Shown here in pieces: positions 1 to 10,781 of a stretch of 64,000 nt of DNA. How positions within the stretch are numbered: the stretch's first letter is position 1; each line of letters begins with the position of its first letter. The DNA is from Nicotiana tabacum (lineage: Eukaryota > Streptophyta > Magnoliopsida > Solanales > Solanaceae): the NCBI RefSeq assembly GCF_000715075.1, contig NC_134094.1, positions 84,707,120-84,771,119 on the forward strand, given 5' to 3'. Below the pieces are notes generated by a model, which was not told where the DNA came from, ran no database searches, and saw nothing but the letters and a program-made list of their open reading frames with translations. A program made the translations under genes and the position numbers.

Positions 1-587
1 ATACCTACAAGTTTTAAAACACCATAAGAACTTAGTCGAGCCTTTAAATCATATCAAACAACGCTAAAACATGAATCGCCCTCCAATTCAAACTTAATGA
101 ATTTTGAAACTTCAAACTTCTACAACTGATGCCGAAACATATCAAATCACGTACGATTGACCTCAAATTTTACACACAAGTCATAATTGATATTACGGAC
201 CTACTCCAACTTCCGGAATCGGAATTCGATCCCGATATCAAAAAGTCCATTACCGGTCAAAATCTCCAAAAATTTAACTTTAGCCATTTCAAGCCTAAAT
301 CAACTACAGACCTCCAAAACACAATCCGGAAATGCCCATAAGTCCAAAATCACTCAACAGAACTAACGAAACCGACGGAACTACATTCCGGAGTCGTCTT
401 CATACAGTTCCGACTACGGTCAAAATCCTAAGGCTTAAACTTCCGTTTAGGGACTAAGTGTCCCAAAACACTCCGAAACCAAAAACAAAACCTCCCGGCA
501 AGTCACATAAGTATAAAAAGATACGGGGGAAGTAGTAAATAGGGGATCGAGGCTAATACACTCAAAATGATTGGCCGGATCGTTACA
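1..587 (-). mobile_element. Ty3/gypsy (Tekay/Del-like) LTR fragment
   Basis: Read on the minus strand, an LTR-type end starts at 587 with TGTAACGATCCGGCC and continues to the window edge. It carries the CCGGAATG/AGTCGT/CCGGAAG motifs common in Solanaceae chromovirus LTRs. The start resembles the TGTAACGACCCGGCC terminus known from such elements (recalled, not searched). The other end lies outside the window, so no TSD can be checked. No credible gene is present; the small open frames have no recognisable domain. Confidence 0.5.
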
Positions 588-862
588 TTGATGTAATAAC
601 AAGACAGTGGACCGGAGCCACGATGGAACCTCACTTGACTCTCCAACTCATCATTCCACCATTTTATTTTTCCTCCTTGAACTATACACGACGTGATTCC
701 CTTAAACCTGAGTAGGTTGCCCAAAATCAGGACTCGGTTGCACTCTTTTTTCTTCTTCTGATTTTTTCCCCTTTGAATAAAGATATGTTCAAAAATTAGT
801 CGCATAGCTCACCTTGTCTTTGCCTGAAAACTCTTCATGTTTCCAAGCAAAGAAGGGCATGT
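588..862 (+). mobile_element. Ogre-type 3' UTR tail with polypurine tract
   Basis: This is non-coding sequence running into a purine tract (AAGCAAAGAAGGGCATG, about 846-861) placed directly before a TGTGAGCA terminus at 863. The complete Ogre element later in the window has the equivalent AGCAAAGCGGGGCAGC followed by TGTGAGCA. That match identifies the stretch as the 3' end of the internal region of a related plus-strand element whose coding part is missing or lies beyond the gypsy LTR to the left. Confidence 0.6.
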
Positions 863-1009
863 TGTGAGCACCTAAATTTTGACCATATTTAAATTTTTAT
901 CACCTTTTACTATGTAAATATTTTTAGAGGTTTAATCTACAGTTTTTAGCTTTGTTTAAACTTTTTATAGGGTAAAATATTTAGAAAAATATATATGTTT
1001 TTAAAAAAG

Positions 1010-1560
1010 GTCAAATATTATTATCAATATATTTTATTTTTATATTTTTTTTATTTTTTTAATAAAACCCCAATAAATTAAATGGAAAATAAAAATAAAA
1101 ATAAAAAATAAATAAAATTCCGGGTGGAAATAAAAAAAAGAAGAGGAAAACCAGAAGAAGAGAATTAAAAAATAAAAGTAAAGGTAGGTGGGAATTAAGA
1201 AACAAAAGTAAAAGAAAGTGTAAAATTTAAAAAGAAAAGTAAACTAAAAAGAAGTGGAAATTTTAAAAAAATTAAAAGAAAGTGAAAAATAAAAAAAGAA
1301 AATTAAAGGTAGGTGGGAATTAAAAAAAGAAAAGTAAAAGAAAGTGAAAAATTTAAAAATAAAAGTAAAAAAATTGAAAATTTTAAAAAAATAAAAAAGT
1401 AAAAGAAAGTGGAAATTTAAATAAAATAAAAGTAAAGAAAGTGAGAAATTAAAAAATAAAAGTAAAGGAAGGTGTAAAATTTATTTATTTTTTTAAAAGA
1501 AGAAAAATGGGAAGTGAAAATTGTTTAATTTAAAAATAATAAAAAATAAATCTAAAAAAT
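1010..1560. repeat. A-rich purine low-complexity tract
   Basis: About 550 bp of imperfectly repeated AAAAATAAAAGTAAAAGAAAGTG-like words, with a loose period of 55-65 bp around GGTGGGAATTAA or AAAGTGAAAAATT. The plus strand is almost free of C. No gene is visible. Confidence 0.85.
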
Positions 1561-1627
1561 TCTGAATTGTTTTCTATAAATAGTTTTCTATATGTACATC
1601 TTATATAGCTTATATACTATACACTTA

Positions 1628-1842
1628 GTATATATATACTTTTTAGTAGTAACATGAAATGACCAAAGTATGGTACTTTTTAGCTAGTATAAATATGGAA
1701 TGATAGAAGATCAAGTTTTAGCTCAACTTAATTTTAGTTGAAACTGTAATCTAAGTTGAGCTAAAACTTGATCTTCTATCATTTCATATTTATACCAGCT
1801 AAGAAGTATCATACTTTGGTCATTTCATGTTACTACTAAAAA

Positions 1843-1856
<14 letters not shown>
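1628..1856. repeat. Long near-perfect inverted repeat (hairpin)
   Basis: The left arm (about 1628-1731) is the reverse complement of the right arm (about 1753-1856), with about four mismatches over the non-TA part. The spacer is roughly 20 bp. Both arms end in TA runs. It may be a foldback MITE inserted in a TA microsatellite, or part of the LTR promoter region. A transcript through it would form a long hairpin. Confidence 0.85.

Positions 1857-1904
<48 letters not shown>
1843..1904. repeat. (TA)n microsatellite
   Basis: About 31 uninterrupted TA units, followed to about 2300 by further TA-rich palindromic words such as ATACTATACTATACTATA and TATAAGATGTATATATAG. Length is likely to vary between individuals and between assemblies. 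Confidence 0.95.
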
Positions 1905-1908
<4 letters not shown>

Positions 1909-2126
1909 ATAAGATGTATATATAGTATAGTATAGTATATATATATACTATACTATACTATACTATATATACATCTTATATATAGTATATAAGATGTATA
2001 TATAGCTTATCGAATATAGCTTATATATATATGTATATATAAAAGTAATAAACTATATTCGATAAGCTATATATACATATTATATACTATATATAAGATG
2101 TATATATAGTATAGTATATATATTAA

Positions 2127-2129
<3 letters not shown>

Positions 2130-2183
<54 letters not shown>
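2130..2183. repeat. (TA)n microsatellite, second tract
   Basis: About 27 TA units, embedded in repeated blocks of AAGATGTATATATA and CTTATCGAATATAG. Confidence 0.95.
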
Positions 2184-2186
<3 letters not shown>

Positions 2187-2455
2187 GATAAGATGTATAT
2201 ATATCTTATCGAATATAGATGTATATATATCTTATCGAATATAGCTTCTATATATATATATATATATACTATATATACATCTTATATACTATATATATTC
2301 GATATTAAATATTGAATATTAAAATTTAGGATGTTAAATAAAATTTAGGTCACAATTCTATAATAAAATTTACAAAGAATTGCCTTAGATATTTTTTTTA
2401 ACATCCTTTTGTCTCTAATATCTATTTAATTTTTTTTAAAAAAAATATATATATG

Positions 2456-2662
2456 TTGGGCCCACTTAGCCCGTTTAGCCCGCGGGCCGGGACCGTTTAG
2501 CCCGGGACCAAACGGTCCCGGTCCCGGGCCGGTCCTTACAAAAAGTCCGTTTAGCCCGGGCCCGTTTGGCCCGTTTAATTTGGGATCGGTCCTGGACCGG
2601 GACCGTTTGGACCGGCCCATTTGGCCCGTTTAGGTCCGGGACCGGCCCACTTGCCAGCCCTA
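2456..2662 (-). mobile_element. GC-rich hAT-like terminus
   Basis: An abrupt GC-rich block in AT-rich DNA, built of repeated CCGTTTAGCCCG, CCGTTTGGCCCG and GGTCCCGG words. Read on the minus strand it begins TAGGGCTGGCAAGTGGGCC, which resembles the TAGGG-TGGCAA termini of some plant hAT elements, whose subterminal regions are arrays of GGGCC words. No matching opposite end is visible, so this is a single end or a solo subterminal region. Confidence 0.4.
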
Positions 2663-3813
2663 TTCTACGCTAAGGGAATTTCTACTCGTGTCATTCTCTC
2701 TTCGTCTTTCTCTCGAAAAATCCATCAATTCATCACCCAAAACCCAATAAAAATACTTCGAAACATCCATTTTTACACGCCAAACAGTAGAGTCAATAGT
2801 CGAGGTCGAGGATTTTGTTGGACCTCCGTTCACTAGCTTTGATGTTCTTCTTCGCTTATGCTTGTTTGGCGTTCGTCTGAGTTATTGTACTCGTTCTTGG
2901 AGACTCATTTAATTGGAAATTTTGCATTAAAGGTTTATTCTTCCCTCTGTTCTTTTTATCTTATTTCATATGATTTTATTTATTTGCCTTTAAACTTTAT
3001 AAATAATAATGTAAATTAGTCCTTAAATGTTATATACTTAATCATGTTTCTGAAAATATGATATTCAATTGTTGGGTCGTAGGGTATTGGTATATGATGG
3101 TTTATTTATTCAAATATCTAAAACCATACACTTCTTCCACAAGTAATTCCATAATTCATGACCTTACAATAATCTCAAAGTTTAGGAAGAATAATGAACA
3201 CTGTTAGAGTGCTTTAGGCGCGCTTTTAATTAGTTTATCGCGATTATGTATATATTCGCGTGGTATAATTGTGATTTCTAAAATTAAAACCGAAGTATGT
3301 GTTCGCGCAACTTTTGCCAAAACAATCTTAATATAATAAAATGCTATTAATTGTGTACATGTGCGCGTGACATAATTTTGGCACAATAAACAAAACGGAT
3401 TCACACATGTGATTCGTTTCAAAGATAATTCCATATTTTAATAATTAAAAGCAGATAGATAAAACATGAAAACTAATAAATCACAGTTTATCCAAAATTA
3501 ATTCAAGCCAAGCTATAGTCAATAAGCGACCGTGCTAGAACCACGGAACTCGGGGAATGCCTTACACCTTCTTCCCAGTCAACAGAATTCCTTACCCGAA
3601 CTTTGTTTTCGTAGACGAATAATAATAGAGTCAAACATTCCTTTTACTAGGGATCCAAATAAAAGGTGACATGGAACACCTAAAAAATCGATTCCAAGTG
3701 GCGACTCTGTAAATAAAATAATCCCTACTCAAATTTGTCACTTTAATTGAAAAAACTCTTTAACCCACAACAATCCATAATACATATCTTTTGGGGTAAA
3801 AAAGGGTATGACA

Positions 3814-4400
3814 GATACGCGTCACTCTTTTTCCTTAGCTGGGGTTTTATTCCATTGGGTTTTCCTAGCAAAGTTTTTAGCGAGGCAACAAACAATGCGT
3901 ATTACAAGATATGTGTACTCTTTTTCCTTCACTAAGATTTTTTCCCACAAATTTTTTTTGTAGTAACGTTTTAATTAGACACATTATCTATGGATATCCA
4001 AGAGGAGTGTTATAAGTAATTATCTAATGGTGGATGTCCTCTTCTCCATTATCTCCATAACTCTCACAACTCCAATACTTATGGAGTTATGATTGTAACT
4101 CTCATACCTCAATAACCTCCCCATGATATTCCTCCATGATCTCAAATGTTTAATGCCATGTTTATGACATTCTTTTGTATACCTTTATGTAATATTATAA
4201 ATAGAGGATAGAAGTAACTATACTTTGAGCTAAGTTTCTTAATAGAATCCTCTTTGTCTGCAAAATCAGAAACCATACTTTTTTTTTGTATCAAATATAT
4301 ACTTAGCATAAAAGTAGCATAATTTAATTTGCCTATTGAAGAATACGAACTGGCCAATGTGTTGAAGGTTTCTATAAGGTGGCCTTTGAACAATTTAAGA
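3814..4400 (+). mobile_element. Copia-type LTR remnant
   Basis: Contains the pattern ACTCTTTTTCCTTAGCTGGG / TTCCTAGCAAAGTTTTTAGC / GAGGCAACAAACAATGCGTA, and later TATAAATAGAGG and TTCTTAATAGAATCC. This order is typical of the R-U5 end of many plant copia LTRs. The ACTCTTTTTCCTT word occurs twice. There are no clear LTR ends, no partner LTR and no coding remnant. Confidence 0.5.
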
Positions 4401-5021
4401 GGCAAAATAGCTGGTAATGTTCATCCAAAAAATGCATTTCCTTTTCACATGTAACACCCTTTTGTTTAATCATTAGTTGTTTTCTCCCAAAAATAAAATT
4501 AATAAAAATTACAATGTCCTTTTCATAAACTTTTAATGCCATAAGCATCCAAAAATGTGGATGGATCTATCCACCAAGTGGACGAGTTAATCATTGCTTA
4601 CCAATTTTAACATGCTCCTTTTGCCCCGAACAGGAAATATATAACACTAATGGAATATAAAAGTCAACGAAGATTTCTTTTTTCTTGCATATTTTGTGTC
4701 TATTTATGATTTCGTTTCCATTATTTGTCTTTTTCTATTAAAATTTTGGGTTGATTACATAAAAGACAAATATAAATATTAGCCACTATATCAAGAATGT
4801 TAAAACCCGCAAAGATTATTTAAAAAGTAAAATCAAAGTAAAAATAAAATTTGCATACACACACATATAAAGGGTTGATTAGAGAAACAAAGAGGAGAGA
4901 CAAATACGGTGATTATTGTAGAGAAGCGTAGGAGTTCTCGTCTAGTTAACTTTCGTTGGACTAATCAGCTGCCAATGGGTACTAAAATTTATTAATCAGA
5001 GTGAGCTATAATGTAATATAA
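4401..5021. other. AT-rich intergenic DNA, nothing assigned
   Basis: No convincing coding frame, RNA gene or repeat boundary was recognised in this AT-rich stretch. Confidence 0.6.
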
Positions 5022-5023
5022 TA

Positions 5024-5290
5024 CTCATTCCGTTTCAATTTAGATGAGGTAATTTGATTCGGCACGAAATTTAAGGAAAAAAAAATTTTAAAACTTGTGA
5101 TTTTAAGAGCTTAAGGGGTAAAAGATTTGCGTGGCCATGACATTTGTATGGTTATAAAACTTTTTCATTAAGGGTAAAATGGGTGAAATGAAGAGTTTAA
5201 AGTTGAATTATTTTCAAATTTAGAAATGTATTATTTATTTTGAAACAGACTAAAAAGGAAAGTAACTCATCTAATTTGAAACGGAGGGAG
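5024..5290. mobile_element. Stowaway-like MITE, 267 bp
   Basis: The termini CTCATTCCGTTTCAATTT and (reverse complement of the right end) CTCCCTCCGTTTCAAATT form an imperfect inverted repeat. TA occurs on both sides (5022-5023 and 5291-5292), the expected Tc1/mariner target duplication. The interior is AT-rich and non-coding, as in Stowaway elements. Confidence 0.85.
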
Positions 5291-5292
5291 TA

Positions 5293-6259
5293 ATATACTA
5301 AACTAGAGGGGGAGATGTATGTAATATTCCTCTCTAGGTGGAGGTAATGTACGTACCTAAATTTAATAACGATCAAATAATTGATTGTTCTCTTTAGATT
5401 GTTTAAGCTATAATAAAAGTTGAAATGAATACTTAATTTTAGAATGTGGATTATTAATGTGCTATATCAGATAATTGTGGTTGAGTATTCCATTAATCAT
5501 CATAATCAGAATGGTAATCATGAAAGTTCCACCAAACAGGATAATTGATTATCAAAAACAACAGAAGTTCTATAATTTGTCAATGCGCAAAAAATAAACC
5601 AATACTTTCTCATGCTATTCAATCCATACTAGTAATTAGTATAATATTATTCAGAAGGCATATTTGTGTGTAATGTCATAATATTATCATTGGGGTAAGG
5701 ATGTGAAAACATGTTTCAAATAGAAATATTCTAAAAGAACCCAAGGTTGCTTATTTTTTTTCTTTTTATGGCTATTAAAACATCGTGACACAACCAGTAG
5801 TTCGATTTTTTATTTTTCAAAAACAAAAAAAGTTACCTCTATTACATAAGTGAAAAAGCAGAAATAGCTTATAACTTATGGGTTCACGAGCATGATTTTA
5901 TTGTGTTGAGATAAATAAGCGATGCTTTGATAAATAAGAAAAAAGAAAAACTATATAGCCTGTGGAAGATTACTATAAATGTCGGCTACTAATTAAATCA
6001 AGATTGGAACACTTAATTAGGAGAAAACAAGGTGTTTTTTTAGCTCTTGTCGATACTATGTGGAGAATCAATCTGAGATTTCACTTTTGGGTGGTCTCTT
6101 GGTATTTATGCATGCAATTTTTTTTTTTTAATTTAAATTTATAAATGCAGTTTCACCTGTTGTAATCGTTCATTTTACCATCCTTTGCAGATTACAATCA
6201 TTCTTTCCGTTAGTTACATGTAATTGGTTTTTATTGTCTTCTTGTACTTTCGGTAAGAG
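5293..6259. other. Intergenic DNA, nothing assigned
   Basis: AT-rich sequence with no recognised gene. A 60-codon frame near 5962 has no domain and no coding character. Confidence 0.6.
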
Positions 6260-6414
6260 AGGACGGGTTCGGCCGAACTCAGTAGCTTTGGTTCAAATCA
6301 TGGATTTCTCTTGCAATTTTTATTAAATATATACAAATTATTAACTTAGAACCCAGTAACTTAAAAGGGTTACAATCCCGAACTCATAAGTTTGAAATCC
6401 TGGCTCCGCCTCTA
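6260..6414 (-). mobile_element. hAT-like MITE remnant
   Basis: The right end, read on the minus strand, is TAGAGGCGGAGCCAGGATTT. This resembles the CAGxGGCGGAGCC termini of Solanaceae hAT elements. The interior holds the 'aacccagtaacttaaaag' block often seen in such MITEs. The left terminus is degraded and no TSD was found. Confidence 0.45.
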
Positions 6415-6880
6415 CTTGCTCTCGGTACACGTTAGTTAAACTCTTTTTTACCGTAGTCATAGTAGTAGATCTAGTACTCGTATTTAATTTGTACAAATTT
6501 TAAACAGATCACAGTTCTAGCTTGCTGATCTCGCCACATGCGGGAATTCAACTGAATCGCTTTCCCGGAAAAGTTATAAATATAATTTGAATCCCTTGAC
6601 ATAAGAGAAATACCAAGTTTAGTTTCAAATCTCAAGTGTGATATTTTTGGAATTATTTGAATCCCCTCGTTAGAATTCTCATTCTGCCACTAGGTGTAAT
6701 GTTTCAAGGCTCGTCTTAATATTTCGGGTTTATATAAACAATTCATAAAAGGGAGGACCCAAAATAAAAGGAATCAATAATTTATATTAGTGTAAGCAAT
6801 TTTATACCAATAAGTCGTAGCAGGGTATTTGTTTTATTTTTAAGATTATAAATTCCATAGTTTAAGGAGGTTTACCTGTA
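6415..6880. other. Intergenic DNA, nothing assigned
   Basis: Ordinary AT-rich spacer between the hAT-like remnant and the TRIM. No gene was recognised. Confidence 0.6.
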
Positions 6881-6885
6881 AATAT

Positions 6886-7441
6886 TGTTGGATGTGCGAA
6901 CAAAGCCCCACATTAGTAGCTGAAATGATTGAGAGCCTACATATAAAGTATATGGATCTTTTAATGGTGTGGGGCCTTTTGGGAAAAACCGTACGGGCTT
7001 GGCCCAAAGCGTAAAATATCACACCATGTTACGAGTATCTGAGTTGGTTGAGCCCAACAACTGGTATCAGAGCCCAGGTTTGGCGGGACGAGTATAGAGA
7101 TGGCAGAGTGATGGTGCGGGGCAGTGCGCACACAAGAAGAAGCTAGTTACGGGCTTCAATTGCCGTAATACTCTGACAATGTGGGTGGCATACAGTGAAT
7201 CTCAAAAATTGACACTTGAATCCTATCAATGGGTCGCATGTAACTTAGTTCGAGGGGGAGACCCGTGAATCGTGGTAGTAAGCCACGTGGAACTTAGTTC
7301 GAGGGGAAAGATTGTTGGATGTGCGAACAAAGTCCCACATTGGTAGCCCAAAAGATTGGGAGCCTACATATAAGATGTGTGGCCCAAAACGGACAATATC
7401 ACACCATGTTAAGAGTGTATTAGGGCTAGTTTAGCCCAGCA
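6886..7441 (+). mobile_element. Complete TRIM (terminal-repeat retrotransposon in miniature)
   Basis: A 556-bp element flanked by AATAT target duplications (6881-6885 and 7442-7446). LTR1 (6886-7059, 174 bp) and LTR2 (7313-7441, 129 bp) both start TGTTGGATGTGCGAACAAAG and end CA. LTR2 lacks about 45 bp that LTR1 keeps around 6950-6998. LTR1 is followed by TGGTATCAGAGCC, the initiator-Met tRNA PBS, and LTR2 is preceded by GTTCGAGGGGAAAGAT, a polypurine tract. The internal region has no coding capacity. All TRIM hallmarks are present; mobility would need proteins from an autonomous element. Confidence 0.93.
7062..7074 (+). other. TRIM primer-binding site (tRNA-iMet)
   Basis: TGGTATCAGAGCC lies two bases after the end of LTR1. 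It is the standard plant PBS complementary to the 3' end of initiator methionine tRNA. Confidence 0.9.
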
Positions 7442-7446
7442 AATAT

Positions 7447-8268
7447 CATTTCAGTGACTGGTAGTGTACAAACTTATAAATACTAATGATGTATATAAGT
7501 TAAACACTATTGCCCGGAAGGTTCGAGACATGAACCACTACAGGCCATTCAACTACTACCAATAGAATTATCTAACTGTGGCTCAGAAGAATTTCAAATA
7601 TTCAATCCCCATTACTATTTAAGAATAATTAAGCTTGATAGAGTATTATTATTGAATATATGCCATTCCTCATGAAATTATTATGTTGACAGATGCACCC
7701 ATAAACTATATTCTTCCTTCATCTAATTGATGCTAAAAGAAATTGTTTAAATTTAATAAGGCCATATATTCCTCTCCTTTTAAGAAAATTTTGTATCTTT
7801 TTCTCTTTTCATTTTATAGTTTGAGAAGAAGACTGGTGAGCAAAGGAAGAGGATACTTTAAATCCTGTTATATAAGTAATAGTTCACCTTGTAGGACATT
7901 TGTTTTTTTCTAGTAAAAATATATTTGGCCTTGGTCTTGTCAAAGAGGCTTATTCATTCCTTATCCATATTACAGAATATTAAAATAGTTGGCATTTACA
8001 TGTTGACATATTCATATTCTTATATCATGTGTATGGTGTCATTCAGCATATAAGAAAGAAATTAGCTTGGAGCAGTCCTGCAGAAATTAAATAGTACTGA
8101 ATCTTCATCCTTAATTACTTTCTTGACTAATTGTCTCAAGACATTCTACCAGAAATTTCGATCGATTCAAATGCAGTTTGTTTCTTGAAACATTAAAACA
8201 GAATCCGTCTGTCTTTGGTGTATACTTTTGCTAGAAATTGTAATTTCTTGACTAGTCATTTGGGAAAA
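7447..8268 (+). promoter_or_regulatory. 5' flank and probable 5' UTR of the MYB-CC gene
   Basis: AT-rich DNA between the TRIM and the MYB-CC start codon. No TATA box could be fixed with confidence. A five-codon upstream ORF (ATG at 8171, TGA ending 8188) lies 80 bp before the main ATG. If transcription starts upstream of it, it would be a uORF in the leader. Confidence 0.4.
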
Positions 8269-10781
8269 ATGAGTATCCAGAGGGCTGAACAAACTCATGC
8301 ATATCAGAAGTATGAATTTGCTAGTGATTACAGCTTAGAATTCCCACAGAATATTGATCAACTGAAATCTACATCATGCTTGGAATTTTGTTTTCAGCCA
8401 GGAACTTCTGCAGAAAATTGCTGCCAACAACAGCAGCAGATATCTTGGCCTAATACTGATTCATCATCAAGAACAATCATAACCCGAATCGGGTCACCAC
8501 CTTCAGCTTTTTTTGCCACAGAGAGGTATATGGGATTAACACAATATGAATACCAAGACAATAGTTCTCAACTGTCCAAGAATAATGATCCTCAATTACC
8601 ATCTTATCCTCAACAATGTCAAAATGGTTTCTTAGCGCGAGCTGACAAAGATTTTCCCAAGATTTCAATGCCATCATTCGTCAGATCACAGTTCTCAAGT
8701 AGTCAACTCCTTGGAGCCTATGAAAATCCTTTCAGCAATCTATCGGAGAAAGAGAGGATAGTGCTTCTTAAGAGTAAGTTTCTTAAAGAATTTGATTCTT
8801 CAAACAAGCAACCTTCAATGCCAGTCCATGGAAATCAAGATTATGGTGTAAGTACTTTTAGTTGATTGTTGTCTACATAATAGTATTGCTTTTTCAAGAT
8901 TTGAATCACAGCACTATTCTGATTCTTGTTATGTTCCAGCAGCTCTCCAATAATGTTTGTGGTTTTAACTTGGTACATGCAAGGCAACAATCTGGAAGTC
9001 CATCAGCTAATAATGTTAATAACTCTGGATGTTCTGGAGGATCATTATCCAACAAGACACGAATCAGGTGGACTCAACATCTCCACGATCGATTTGTTCA
9101 GTGTGTAAATCGTCTTGGAGGGGCTGACAGTAAGTAATTTCACACTTCCCTTATCTTTTCTATTTTTGTTTCCTTGGAGGTTGTAACGCTTGGGGTGTCA
9201 CATTTTCGTGCCCAAGGTTGCACGCGGAGTGGCTCTTATAACATATTGTAACAGCTCAACCCACTAGTGATGTTGTCCGCTTTGGGCATAGACCCGTGCG
9301 GCTTCAAAACACATCATTAGGGTCTAAGGCTTATTTTCTTATACATCCAACATATCTCCTGTATTTTGTCGATGTGAGATTCGCCTGGGTGTCACATAGG
9401 TGATCAGTTTTGGCTATGGATTAATTGTTCTTCCCTTCATTTGCCAGAGGCAACGCCAAAGGCAATACTAAAGCTGATGGATTCAGAAGGCTTAACCATT
9501 TTTCATGTAAAAAGCCATCTGCAGGTACTTGTAATATGAAAGAAATAGTACTTTCTTGGAACAACTTCTGGTATTTTGACAAAATTCTAAAGCAAATATT
9601 TTCTTCTTGTGTTGACTATTCCATTGTAGAAATATCGAAGTGCAAAGTACATCCCTGAATCAGCAGAAGGTATGTATTTTCCAAAATAAGAAGAACACTA
9701 TGCTTATTAAAAATTTGCTGATGTTTAGAACTTCCTGTACTTGTAATCAGGGATCTACAGGATCATAGTTAAATTACTAAAAAGGGGAAAGCAAATAAGT
9801 TTTTGTACCTCGTATCTTTAACAGAAAGGAAATGAACTGCTCTGTATCCAATAGACAGAAACTTGAAAGAAAAAGATGTTAATATAATCCAGTAGCAATA
9901 AGTTTCATAAGGTAAGCTCTTCTAGACCATCTTCTAAAAATCTTCTCTTCCTTTCTTTTTTGGCCATTTATGCAACAAAGTGGATCCAATATGATGGAAA
10001 ACACTAGGAGACACTGTTTCCTTTACATGTACAATTATGCTAATCATAAAATCTGCTGTGGTCTTTGGAGCCTCAGAAGATCAAAACAACAATAATTTTC
10101 ATCTTACTTGTTTGGCATTTCCAACTTAAAAAAGAATCTTACATAGTTTTCCTTTCCTTTTTGTTTTTTTTTGGGTTAATTTTACCATTGCTAGTGAAAA
10201 ATGCTCTCTGATGTACTCAACTTTTCCATGACATGCTAAATACTTAGTTTCAAAGTTTCCAGCTCTTTTCAGAAATGAGAGTCTCCTCCTTTCTATAATG
10301 CAGGGAAATCTGGAAAAACCGATAGCGCGAATGTACAGATGAACAGCAAAACGTATGTCCTTTGCAACTTTCCTAAGTCCTAACCAATATTGGTGATTAT
10401 TTTAGCTGGACAATGAACTTATTCCAGATTCCTTTTCCAGCGGGATGCAAATCAAGGAAGCACTGAATATGCAGCTAGAAGTCCAGAGGCGTCTTCACGA
10501 GCAACTAGAGGTATATTTATAAATTTATTATCCACTTTGAATTCTGATCAAGGTAATCCTATTGTCTTGCTATTTATTACTAGATTCAGCGGAAGCTACA
10601 AATGAGGATAGAAGAACAAGGCGAGCAATTGAAGAAGATGTTTGATCAACAACAAAAGACAACCAGGAGCCTATTGGAGACACGAAATTCAAGCATTTCA
10701 TCTCCTGTTGCAGACAGCTTCGACAACACCATATTCTCATCTAAAATAAGTTACAATGACATGGCAACTGCATCAATTTAA
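8269..10781 (+). CDS. MYB-CC (GARP, PHR1-like) transcription factor, 7 exons
   Basis: The exons that keep the frame are 8269-8847, 8940-9129, 9448-9524, 9630-9669, 10304-10352, 10441-10510 and 10584-10781. They join into 1203 nt, 400 aa plus TAA, with GT..AG at every border. Residues about 233-285 form a single GARP/MYB DNA-binding domain (RIRWTQHLHDRF, then ATPKAILKLM and HVKSHLQKYR). Residues about 313-358 form the coiled coil with the diagnostic LHEQLE motif at 330-335. The N-terminal exon is Ser/Gln-rich with a QQQQQ run. Family members (PHR1 and PHL proteins) bind P1BS-type sites as dimers in the nucleus and control phosphate-starvation or related genes; the target of this one cannot be read from sequence. 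The domain wording looks closer to PHL5 than to PHR1 (from memory). The ATG at 8269 is the first in-frame Met. No frame damage was seen; it is likely functional. Confidence 0.92.
9193..9397. mobile_element. Short insertion in intron 2 of the MYB-CC gene
   Basis: An 11-bp direct repeat GGGTGTCACAT (9193-9203 and 9387-9397) brackets about 183 bp that includes GTCCGCTTTGGGC and GTGCGGCTTCAAAACAC. Those words are found in a dispersed plant repeat often seen near genes. The repeat length fits a target-site duplication of a retroposed (SINE/LINE-like) sequence, but it could belong to the element itself. Splice sites are not affected. Confidence 0.45.

Larger units (their letters stand above)
863..3813 (+). 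mobile_element. Ogre-type 3' LTR (plus strand), diverged
   Basis: The stretch starts TGTGAGCA and ends GTATGACA, so it has TG...CA ends. Its last 600 bp (about 3205-3813) align in the opposite orientation with the LTR of the complete Ogre at 12236. Shared blocks include the paired CGCG-rich motifs, the 'accgtgctagaaccacgg' block, and TGTCACTTTAATTGAAAAAA near the end. The 5 bp before it (catgt) belong to the internal region; the 5 bp after it (gatac) would be the right TSD copy. The middle is filled with low-complexity DNA, an inverted repeat and a GC-rich block, listed separately. Only the two ends are certain. Confidence 0.6.

Noticed and set aside
2127..2315. Frame encoding repeated Tyr-Ile
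   Set aside because: A direct product of the TA microsatellite.
863..3813. Solo LTR with matching target duplication
   Set aside because: The bases before the LTR are a polypurine tract of the same element, not a target site, so it is a 3' LTR of a truncated element.
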